Shown: one piece after another, positions 20,596-31,300 of the stretch
Layout: each line of letters opens with the position of its first letter
How positions within the stretch are numbered: the stretch's first letter is position 1
From: Davidsoniella eucalypti
Taxonomy: Eukaryota > Ascomycota > Sordariomycetes > Microascales > Ceratocystidaceae
Reading direction: 5' to 3'
Assembly: GCA_004009845.1 (NCBI GenBank)
Contig: RMBW01000054.1
Span: 124,001 to 188,000, forward strand
DNA length: 64,000 nucleotides
Notes under the pieces: model-generated
The model's database searches: none
What the model saw: only the letters and a program-made list of their open reading frames with translations
What the model was told of the DNA's origin: nothing
Translations under genes and position numbers: made by a program

Positions 20596-23476
20596 GAATT
20601 ACCCTGATGCATTACTATACTAGGCTACCGGGCTCTATGTCCCCAAGTTTCCGTTGGGTATTTCTGCCCACCGGATACCAGGCCATAGTTTCGAGCTTGA
20701 CCAATACGAATTACCAGCAACTGATAGATATCCCTTTCATTGCTATTACGGCGTATATTTCAATATATAAAGACATCACACTCTGCTCAACATGTCAACA
20801 AAAAGCCAAGACCAAGGCCGTGGTGTCACAAGCCTAGGCTTTAACAACGCCCAAGGAATACCCGGTGAAGATATATAGAGTGTCCCTGATGGCTGTTTTA
20901 CCCGCTAGAGTCAAAAAATTATACCGGAGATATAAAATACCTACTAAATTCCACACGATCGACATACAATTATTACTACACCAAGAAAAAAGAAGAAAAA
21001 AATCAAATCTCTTGAAAGATTATTTCGACTGTCCGGAGATAAGCTGGTTCTAATAATGATACCCTGTACGCCATTCTTCTACAGTAGAGACTTTTGCTTG
21101 ACAAATTCTAAATAGAACCATCTTGTCTTGAATAAACCAAAAGAGACCGAATCTTAACATTAACTCTCGGCTAGGGGAAAAGCGGGCGTATCTGGAATCA
21201 GCACCTAATAGAGTTTTGAGTGCAACATTACCTATCAGAAAGAATGGCCCGTAGATGTAGGACTTTTGTATTGGCAGCACGCTTTTAATTCCATATGTGA
21301 TTTCAGCAGAACTATTCATGAGAATAGAGATACATAATATAGCTATATGGCTCATTCTTGTTGCAGGCCTTCGTAGCCTCAGTATTGCGTGTCTCTTCAC
21401 GAAGCTACGGCCAACGATGTGGTCAACTGTACAGGCAACCGCACTACACCTTACTTAGCCCGAGTTTCCATTACTAATCTATCCGGCATTAAGTCGAGTT
21501 CGCTGTTTGTCGGCTGTACCCTACACGCGTATCATAAAGAAAGAAACAGAAAAAAGAGTAGCAATGAGATGATCCAGGCTTAGGATCGAACCACTTCGTG
21601 CTCTTTGATGCCCTTTTCCTGCCAAGAAACATGGCAATCCTAGCCTGGCACATGAACGAAAAATAGCAGCTCCAAAACACAGGAAAAAGAACAAACAAGC
21701 AGCTGTCAAGATAGAGAAGAAGCACGGGAGTACGCCAGGACAGTCGAACAGACACGGGGGAGGTAGCATCGAAACCAAGTACTCCGTTGGTGCGCTCCAT
21801 CAATCCACCTCTTCTTTCTTCTCCTTTTCTTCCTGTCAACACGGTCAGAGGAAGGGAAGAGAAAGAGAAGGGTGGCATTGCGTCCATACAAGAGCCACTT
21901 ATGCTATCACAACGATGGCATGGCCGAAAAGGAACACATGGCCGAGGAAACTCCCAGCTTTTGTGTACTAGAGGATGACCGTGGACTGACCTCGGCGAAC
22001 CATGCCTTGGTAAGTTTGGCAAGCATTGAGACAGTGATTCGACACTAGTGGCTTTTGGTAGGGTCCTCACTTGACTGGAAGATGAGAGCAAGCCAAGGCT
22101 TCTCATACATACACACATAGACTTAACGGACGGGAAAACACCGTAATCAGACACATAGAAAGATGAAGCCTGCCCCTACAAAGGATCAGCCAGTAGACGA
22201 ACCGGAACTATCAAGGCCAGAAGAGACGGGTGAGAGTAAAAGGTGGCCGGTCGCCTTGAGGTGAAGCAAGAGCGGGCCGGACAAAATGCCTAAACAGGAG
22301 GACAAAACCAGGAAAAAAGAGATAAAAAACTGATTGATATGATCTAAAAATCGTAATCAGATGCGATTGGGGTGTTCTCAAGAGGCGCTATGCCAAAACG
22401 AAACAGAACTATATATGGTAGGATATGGTAGGATTACGTACTATGAAAACTGACAAAGGACACTAACACACAAAATAGAACATGAGAAACCCTGCACGGA
22501 CAACTCGGTATGGGCATGGACCAAAAGCCACAAGTCAGTCTGATTTCGATTTTACGCCAAGCTCATTGTTAGACATGTCAGATCTGTACTTTTGCTCGCT
22601 CAGTGGGTGTCGTCGTGCCATCGAGGCCTGGAATCTTCAAAATTCTGCGGATATGGAGCTCACCGTTCTATCAGTTTTTTGCATTTGTGCCGTTCAAGAG
22701 AAAGAGAAGCAGGGAACTTTTTGGAAATTAAAATAAATAAAAATAAAAGACATCTGTAATCCCTGGCGGCATTACAGTGAGCTCAGTATGATCATGGCCT
22801 CTGAAATCTTTTATTTCCCCACTACCTCTAGGCCACCGCCTATAATACATGTCTCGGGCTTAGTGATTATACGTAGCTAGTACTGCTAACACTAAGGCTA
22901 GTACAGCGATTTGTCGTCTTGCCTCAACCCCGACCTAACTGATTGATAACCCAGTTGTAACTTGTTACATTGGCAGCTACCAGAACTTCGTTCAGGATCC
23001 ATAATGCAACGACTAGTTCTTGCGACAGGAGGATCAACGAGCCGAGAATTACTGGTGCCTTGTTGTGCTTTTTGCAAAATAGCACCATAATCCTCCTAAT
23101 CTAACCAGCTATGGCCAAGTCAGGTATTCAGGATAAATTAATATGTGCTTTTCTACATGCCCAATCGCTGCTAGTATAGTTCCCACGTCAGTACTAGCTG
23201 GGTTTTTCTTCTCCCGCTGGTCCTTTTCTGAAATCTCCAAAGCTTTACAATACGATCTAATCTGTATTCTTCCCCGAACTCATCACTGCTATGTACTTGC
23301 GCACAGAGTCTTTGTATAGTTGGCTTGTATGGCGCTCTGGAGTTTCTGCCTCGAATGCTACTGACTTGCTCCACAGACTAACTGGTGCGTAGGCCAACGG
23401 ACTGGCTTACCGGGTAAAAAGATACCAAGAGGGCAGGTCGTTGTATGAATGGCTAGGATCTGCTGGTATGATTTTT

Positions 23477-23485
23477 TTATCAGAT
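23477..23485 (-). promoter_or_regulatory. SreA-type iron GATA site (ATCTGATAA)
   Basis: An exact nine-base match on the minus strand. The preceding base is C, so it does not fit the longer ten-base consensus. It lies midway between sidA and the NRPS gene. Confidence 0.5.
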
Positions 23486-23769
23486 GGATCTTTCACGGGA
23501 TTAACAATATTACATAGATAGTGTGGTTATTCCACAATTACAAGCACAACCTACTCAGACGCACCGTTATATAAGTACATGGTGAACGAAGACAGTTCCA
23601 ACAGACACTATATTTGTACAGTACATGTATATAAACATGCTTTGCAACAAGAATAGTGTGTCTTTCATACGCCACAGTCCACCTAGCACGAATCAGTCTT
23701 TCTCGGGCCGTCATAAATACACAGACAGGGCTAAGATTAAAAAAAGAAAATACAAGGGGAAAAATACGG

Positions 23770-23778
23770 ATCTGATAA
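23770..23778 (+). promoter_or_regulatory. SreA-type iron GATA site (ATCTGATAA)
   Basis: An exact match preceded by G, fitting RATCWGATAA. It lies about 290 bp from the site at 23477. Confidence 0.55.
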
Positions 23779-24607
23779 CGCGACCACCAACTGCTTCCGA
23801 TGCCGGTGCGATAAATCGACATAGACCAAAAGGTGGGGGTGGGTTGACAAGGTTCAGCGAATCCAAACTAATAATATATTAGTGTGATTCATGTCCATAT
23901 GCGTCTATCATTCTAGGCTACGACAACGCTTTCACCAACTTGGATCTATCCGTTCGAAATCATGTTTTCCCGTGATGATGTGAAAAGATCCGGCTTTTCC
24001 TTCTGCAGATTACCCTTAGGATGGACGCCAACGCATAAATCTGTGTTGTTCTTCTATGATATCTCCGTCTCTCGTTTTTCATGCTAGGAAGGCTACATTG
24101 CCCCCCCAAAAAAAACACGATACTATGCTATGAAAAATATATAAAAATCTCGGGCAAGACGGGACCATGACTGCTCTATTAGCTTAGCTAGTTTTGACCG
24201 AGCGCGGAGTTGGATCAGCGCCGTACCATCACCTAAAGCTTTCCCGGCTGTCTATTTCTTGTTTTCGACTTTTTTGATCTGGGGCCACTACACCTTTGAA
24301 ACTAGGATTACTATTTACATCAGCTTTCAGCTTTGTAAATATGATGGTTATCTCTTTGCTATCCATTGAGGCTCCGTTAGGTCTAGAACGGGTGTTGATC
24401 TCATGACTGAAAATGGCAATCTTTGACAAATATATTCTACGCGGCACATTCTTTACATATGCTTACCTTGAAGTTGAAGTATATGAGACGATTAAATTAG
24501 TGTACCCATGTACAGGCAAGCACCAATGTCCGACCAATTTCTTGTACTATACATAGCATGTTGTAGTTTATGATTTCTTCGTAAGCTACTTAAAGTTCAT
24601 GCGCTTT

Positions 24608-24626
24608 TTATCAGATCATCTGATAA
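24608..24626. promoter_or_regulatory. Palindromic double SreA-type site
   Basis: TTATCAGATCATCTGATAA holds two ATCTGATAA copies, one on each strand (24608-24616 minus, 24618-24626 plus), mirrored around a single central C. Fungal SRE repressors carry two GATA-type zinc fingers, so a paired site could bind strongly; that is inference. Confidence 0.65.
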
Positions 24627-25642
24627 AGAATTTTCTGTGGGGAGGAGTCATTCGTTGTATACTATATATACAGATACAACAACGCGTTCTTATATGGCCC
24701 GATACTTTATAATCTAGAGTAGCACTGTAATCTCAAAATTCACTAGTATACTATTCACATGCTAGCCGAAAGCAGTCTTGTTCCGACTGGCAATATTACT
24801 CAAGTAATGCAGTTCTATCCATGCGACGAGTACACCGCAAGTATAAAGCGTTACTACGACTTTCTTCTCTATCCCACGAGTTCTACGTCTGTGTGGGATA
24901 GAATAAGACAGCATAACAATACATACAACAGACAAGAGATTAGTATGTTGCTTATTGCAGGATTAGATGGCCGGCCGTGCCTGGAGCTGTGCCTCTTTCG
25001 GGACGTACGATTATGAAGTCGCGGCACGGCGAGACTGTTTCTTCTTGCTCGAAAGGGGGCAAGCATTACATTGACTTAATACTTTATCCTGTCTTTGGAT
25101 TCGCCCTTGTTTAGAAAGTTTGCTACTTTGCAGTTTTTCTACACCTCCCTTTATAAATCTAAAACCGAGATCTCCATCTTCGGCGCTCCAAACCAACATA
25201 TGCACTAGCCCGATTTCGTTCGAGGCGCCATTACTTTGACACAAAGCTTGTGGTGAAGAGAGAAGAAAATAATGATAATAGGCAGAGGCCCCTTGTCCTT
25301 ATCTATTTCATCCCACAGACAAGTACTTTTTTATCTTCTAAACCCCCATCACGTTTTATTTTTGTTACCTACAATATACGACGACGTGCAATATTAGTTA
25401 CGTTACAAGAATCCACAGTCCAGCGAAGAAATAACAAACTAGCTAGACTAGCTTTTTTAGGGTGGGATTGCTATATGCAAAATTCATCATGACAGCCCAG
25501 CATACTATGAATCATGGTCAAGATTAAAAAGGTTCCCACAAAACTAAAATAAATAAAGAGCCAAACATATGGGGGACAAATCGGCTAGAAAAGGGTTGGC
25601 AGGTTGTTTTCAGATATAGAAATAATTTCTACACCAAAAACG

Positions 25643-25651
25643 TTATCAGAT
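25643..25651 (-). promoter_or_regulatory. SreA-type iron GATA site (ATCTGATAA)
   Basis: An exact match on the minus strand preceded by G. It is the site closest to the NRPS gene, about 2.1 kb before its probable TATA box. Confidence 0.55.
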
Positions 25652-25688
25652 CTTGGCTTTTACGTTGCTTTTATTTCGGCTACATCAT

Positions 25689-25730
25689 GGGTAAATATTG
25701 TTAGGGTAAATATTGTTAGGGTAAATATTT
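25689..25730 (+). repeat. 15-bp tandem repeat, 2.8 copies
   Basis: GGGTAAATATTGTTA occurs twice in full and once truncated after 12 bases. It lies just beyond the last iron-type GATA site. No function is evident. Confidence 0.8.
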
Positions 25731-27784
25731 TGAAGTACAGTATACAGTTTCTAAATTTGCCATCAATATGCTAAAACCAAGCAACTTTTTTCTTGTACCA
25801 ATATTTGAGTAATTGATAACCCTATCATATGCCTTGCCAACCCTATATATAACCCTATTAGAAATAGATATTCTGTCAAAACATTATATCGGGCGAAAAA
25901 CAAAGCAAGGCTTCTTCTAAATTACAAAATATATAGGTTCACATCTATAAGTAGTAATCTGTAGAACTGTGATTACTTTTGATTGAAATAGGTTAAAAAC
26001 TCGAAAGGGTTAAAATAAATATATTCGTGCCATTAACTATAGTACGGAGTTGAATATTGCTAGTAGCTTAGTTAAAGGAAAGGGTGTTATAGGATCATGC
26101 TATGAATTTCTTTTATTTTTTTTTTTTAATTCATTTATATTATGGAGCTATAGAGCTATGAAGATGCTATGAATTTCTAATTTCTGATAAAAAAGGAAAA
26201 ACAGTAATGTCATGAGAAGTAAAAACGGTAAAGACGACGTAGATGAGTAATTCAAAGCTCGTGAGAGGCTGCAAATAACGGCAAGATCATGCCAGTAAAC
26301 GCGTGACATTACGTTGTCCGTGGGATACACGACGATAGTGATGCTAGTACAGGAGGGTGGTTTGATGATATTAAGCTGTTTAAACTATATATGTATCTTA
26401 TAATTTTTTGTCTGAAGATGCTAGTGACCACTCCTTTATGACTAGATAACAACGTCTCCCTTAATATAGGACATGTCATGACAAGTGAGAGGCCTAGATG
26501 ATGCAATCTATCTCGTCAAGATGGATGATTGAATGTGTACATGGCAACTTGGATTGATGATCATATAATGCCGATGTATTAACTGACGCACGGGAGGGAA
26601 AATCGGTTCACTAACTGATAGCAGATAGGTACTAGGACTAATAGTAATGTCCAAATCTTACACATGAAATAGTAGCACCAAGGCACGATTGTCGTTGGGG
26701 CTGGAGGTGGACGGCGACGAATGAGAAGCGTCATGTTAGGTGATGCGATGTCAACGATATGGAGGACGTGTGATTGGCTGAAATTGGGGCAGATGTGCTG
26801 GAATAGGTAAAAATGTGGAAGCTCAAAAAGAAGCGACTGGCCCTGAACAGGACATAAATGGCCTAAATGATATAGAGTCGTAGTTCCCTCGACACCACAA
26901 ACCACAACATACAGTTTAGCTGCCTATTCTGGCCTTCGAATCGACGGATATACGTGTGAAGATGGAAAAACTAGGTGCCGGATTGGCTGAAACCAAGAGG
27001 TAAAGTGCATGTGGTAGCGTAGTTGGTTGTTAATTCATTAGTGCTAAGCGGTAGACTAGCGGCAGAAGACAGAGCCATGGCAGAGCTGCTAGCATCGCCG
27101 TCATTAGCAATGGCTCACTAACCCAGAGATGGTGATTCGCTGGAGGGACCTTGAACCTTGACCTTGCGATAGAGTGTGATTTACTGCTGTTATTGTACAT
27201 ATGCTTGTGGTACTGCGCGGGACGGCACGCGCTGCAGCACGACCGAGCCAAGTGGTGAAGCCGAGATTGGGGGTGGGGGCCAATCAGATGGTGCCGAGAG
27301 TTATACACGGCCTCTGAGAGGCTGCGAAGAAACGAGCTTGAGGAATCACAAGGAGCACGCGATGAGGCAGGCAGTTGGTGAAGAGAGGGAGGAATAGGTC
27401 AAGGAGCATGACAGAAGAGGGAGGGGGGATATGAATAGATGATCAGTCCAAGTAAGAAGAAAACAAAAGAAAAAAAAAAGAAGAAAAAATCCAATGCGTC
27501 CTGACGCGAGGCGAGCGTGGGGTGAAGAAATATAATATTTGAGGACCAAAATAATATCACCAGCTTCACGACGAGACGGCGAGAAGCTAAAGATAGACCA
27601 GCGATCAGAAGCCTAGCTTGTATCGCTACGGAGCTACTACGACTAGGCTTGCGGCACTGCAAACCTGCGATTAGCTACAGCGATTCATGCGCCGAGAAAA
27701 GCAGCCCGGACTCGATCTACCAATACTAGGTGCTGGGCTGGCATGGACTGTGCTCTGAGAAGGTTAATCCAAAACAAGACATAG

Positions 27785-27790
27785 TATAAA
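27785..27790 (+). promoter_or_regulatory. Probable TATA box of the NRPS gene
   Basis: TATAAA at 27785-27790, followed by a second TATAA-like stretch and a pyrimidine-rich segment (27818-27860) where transcription could begin. The NRPS start codon is 540 bp further on, behind a leader that appears to hold two introns. Confidence 0.45.
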
Positions 27791-27922
27791 GTGCATATAA
27801 GCAACACAACCTGTCATTCAGTCTTTGTTCTCTTGCTATTCCCATTCTCTTTCCTGGAACGAGACTTTACATCGGCTATCTATCGATCTCCTTGAATATT
27901 ACAAGAGAAAGCCACTGCTTAT

Positions 27923-27982
27923 ATGCCTGTTGACATCCCTGAAGAGCTACAGCGTATGGCGACTATTACCACCACAGATTAA
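27923..27982 (+). promoter_or_regulatory. Upstream ORF in the spliced leader of the NRPS gene
   Basis: A 19-codon frame reads MPVDIPEELQRMATITTTD and ends in TAA at 27980-27982. Seven bases later a likely leader intron starts (27989-28072, donor GTAAGT, CTAAC branch, acceptor AATAG). A second possible leader intron lies at 28238-28289 (donor GTATGT, acceptor CGTAG). No splice from inside this frame joins it to the NRPS frame, so it is read as an upstream ORF that could lower or condition NRPS translation. Confidence 0.45.
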
Positions 27983-28329
27983 AAGTTTGTAAGTGAAGAA
28001 TGGAGAAAATCATTTCCTTTTTAGGGGGCCACATGTTCATGCTAGGCACAACTAACTAACAAACTCCAATAGAATAGGCGAAACGCCACTATAAGATTAT
28101 CAAGTCACGGGGCTATAGTAAACTGACTGACTAACATCTGAGCAAGAATATAGATACATATTACCTCTGTGTTTCTTGCACAAAGTGACTTCATAGCCAA
28201 GCTGCTAGTTTGTCCAAATACTCATTTCGAAGCAGATGTATGTACTACACCTGCCACCATTAGATCATGATATACTGACATATTCGTAGATAAATCTCAC
28301 TAAAGCCTTTGACATTCGACATTTCCGGA

Positions 28330-31300
28330 ATGTCTTCCTTCCAGACACCAACGCTACTCTCAGGCCCAGGCCTCTTACACGAGTTGGCTATGAAGCCGAC
28401 AGTGCACCAGCGGGACGGCTCATCGTGCGCCATTTCGGCACAAGGCCCTGACGGCTCTATCGAGGAGCTTAGCTATCTGGAACTCGAGAATCTCACTGGC
28501 TGCTTGCTCGGGACCATGGAGCCATGTCACGGGAAAATTGTGCCTATTCTCATATCACAGAGTGTAGTTCTGCATATTGCTCAGCTGGCCGTGTTGCGTG
28601 CGGGCGGTGCATTTTGTCCCATGAACCACGATACGCCTATGGCTAGACTAGAGTTCATACTGCGCGATGTTTCAGCAGACTTTGCTCTGGCTGACGAGGC
28701 AGGCCAGGCGTTGCTGAAAGAGGCCAGCCCAAAGCTCAAAGTATTGCGCGTCGATCTCGAGACTCTACAGAGAGAGCAGCAGCTGAAGACACGGACGACC
28801 AAGACCAAGGATACTGGGGCCGAGGCGGTCCAGAGTCAGAAGCCTATCGAAATCCATACCGATAGTCTCGCATACATCATGTACACTTCCGGATCGACCG
28901 GAGTCCCGAAGGGCGTCGGAGTCTCCCATCGAGCAGCTACCCAGAGTCTGCTGGCTCACGACGAGCACATCCCAAAATTCAGCCGGTTCCTACAGTTTGC
29001 GGCACCGACCTTTGACGTGTCCATCTTCGAGATATTCTTCCCGTTATTCCGCGGCGCAACTCTCGTCAGTGTCCACCGTCCATTGCTACTAGACGACCTC
29101 CCAGGTGCCATTAACGTTCTCGGGGTCGATGCCTGTGAGCTGACGCCATCAGTCGCAGGAAGCTTGCTGCAGTCTCGAGAGAGGGCTCCGGGGCTGAAGC
29201 TTTTGCTGACTATTGGCGAGATGCTCTCACAGAAGGTGGTTGAGGAGTTCGGCGGCGATAGCACGAAAGAGAGTATTCTTTGGGCCATGTACGGCCCGAC
29301 CGAGGCGGCCATCCATTGGTAAGTGAAGTCATACATCCTATTCTGCGATACAATGCCATTGTATTCCGTTTCAATTCCCTAACCCTATATGTGCTAACAT
29401 TGTTTGTGTACAGTACTGTAGCGCCTGCACTTGCCTCGATGGCATCTCCCAACACAATAGGCGTGCCATTCGCTTCCGTGTCCTGCTTCGTTATTGCCGA
29501 AGAGAAGACATTCCGCATATTAGAGCCCGGAGAAGTCGGGGAGTTAGCTATCGGCGGCTTCCAGTTGGCCGACGGCTATCTTAACCGAGCAAGTGAGACT
29601 GCTGCTGCCTTCGTTTCGACACCTCATGGCTTGCTGTACCGCTCTGGTGACCGCGCCAGACTGAGGCCCGATGGAAACCTTGAGTGCCTGGGCCGTATCT
29701 CCGACGGCCAGGTCAAACTGCGTGGCCAGCGGATGGAGCTCGGCGAGGTTGAGCACGCCGCTCTTCGGCACTCATCCGTCCACGGTGCTGTCGCTGCGGC
29801 AGTTGCATCGTCACTGGTTCTGTTCGTTGCTGTGCGGGAGTCCGTCGATTGCAACGATCCTGGACTTGTTTCCCAGATCGAGGCTGAGGCAAAGCGCTGG
29901 CTACCCAAGTATATGCTACCATCTACGATCAAGGCGATGCATGTCTTCCCACGACTGGCCTCTGGCAAAGTAGATCGCAAGGCCCTTCGGGCTTCGTATG
30001 AAGCTGAACTCGCTGCCCAGACTGAGGCTGCAGCTGCTGAGGAGGGTGCCGACCTGGCAGAACAAGATCCGGTTTTGCGAGCCCTGCTTGATGATGTATC
30101 AACTCTCACAGGGGAGCCGGCTAGAGCCGATATGAGCCTGCCCATGGCTGGTGTAGACTCTCTTGTAGCTCTCCGACTAGCAGCTAAGCTTCGGCTGCGT
30201 CTCAATGTCCATGTCCACGCTATCCAGATCTTGCAAGCAGTGCGCCTCGGCGATCTCGCTGACACACTGGCCACCTTGTCTTCCAATGCCGGTCCCACTA
30301 CTCCCCACGAACCCATCGAAGGCAATCTCAACGAGAATAGCATCGTTCTTGGACTGGACGAGATCAACTTTGACAACGAGTCACTTGTGGACACGGAGAT
30401 CGAGGTTGAGTCTGTCATAAGATGTGCCCCCATACAGGAGGCTATGCTTGTCGAGACAATGAAGAACCCACGCGCCTACTGCAACACAGTCAACCTAGTG
30501 TTTGATGGGGAGTACGACGCTCTCAAAGTCAAGGCTGCATTTGAGGTCTTAGTGGCAAGAAATAAGATATTACGCTCTGGCTTCGTTTCGACCCAGAACG
30601 GCTTCGTTCAGGTCATCTTCAACAAGCTCCCAGCCCAAGCTATGACTGTGGTCGATACCCTCGATCTCGAGTTCTCTATGCAGCAAGAAAGGGACATGTT
30701 ATCACCTGTGCGATTACAGTTGGTAGTTTCTCCAAATGATCCATCATCATCACCATCGTCTTCCGTGACAGCTCGTCTGCATATGCATCACGCTGTGTAT
30801 GATGGCTGGTCACTTGACCTTCTACGGTCCGACTGGGCAAGACTTCTATCGGGAGCCGATGTCCCAGAGAGACGTCCGTTTTCCGCCATCACGGCATTCC
30901 ATTTGGCTACTAGAGACGATGCTTCTGATCGTCAGTTCTGGGCCTCAACCTTGATCGACGCCAAGAACATTGAATTCCCAAACTTGTGTCTCTCGAGCTC
31001 TTCACATCTACCGCACACGACAAACAGCGTGGCACGCGGCTCTATGGAGCTTGAAGGCATCGAGAAAAGGGTGCTTATTCGTGCTGCTAGGGCCATTGGA
31101 GTCAGTCCCCATACATTCTTCCAGGCAGCTCTGGCTTGGATTCTGAGCCAAATTTCCGGCTCTGGCCATGTATGCCTAGGCAATGTCTTCAACGGACGGA
31201 CACTTCCCATTCCTGGAAACGATGGCGTTATTGGGCCCTGTCTTTCTGCTCTCCCACTCTGCACAAACCCATCTATGGCAGCTACTGTCGCCGATGCCCT

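Larger units (their letters stand above)
18924..28329. promoter_or_regulatory. 9.4-kb divergent intergenic region between sidA and the NRPS
   Basis: No convincing coding gene lies here. The longest frame (minus, 21489-22154) is unrecognised and low in typical protein features. The region holds the sidA leader with a pyrimidine tract, seven ATCWGATAA sites listed separately, a 15-bp tandem repeat, and the spliced NRPS leader at its right end. It may simply be a long regulatory region, or include noncoding transcripts or decayed genes. Confidence 0.6.

Noticed and set aside
21583..21592. tRNA B-box-like sequence (GGTTCGATCC on the minus strand)
   Set aside because: The bases on either side do not pair into a T stem, and no acceptor stem or A box was found at the right distance.
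21489..22154. 221-codon open frame on the minus strand in the sidA-NRPS gap
   Set aside because: It has no recognisable domain, is rich in Ser, Pro, Arg and Cys without pattern, overlaps other equally open frames, and has no convincing splice or promoter context.
26098..26178. Direct repeat of ATGCTATGAATTTCT (26098 and 26163)
   Set aside because: Two short AT-rich copies 65 bp apart without terminal structure are not enough to claim a mobile element.
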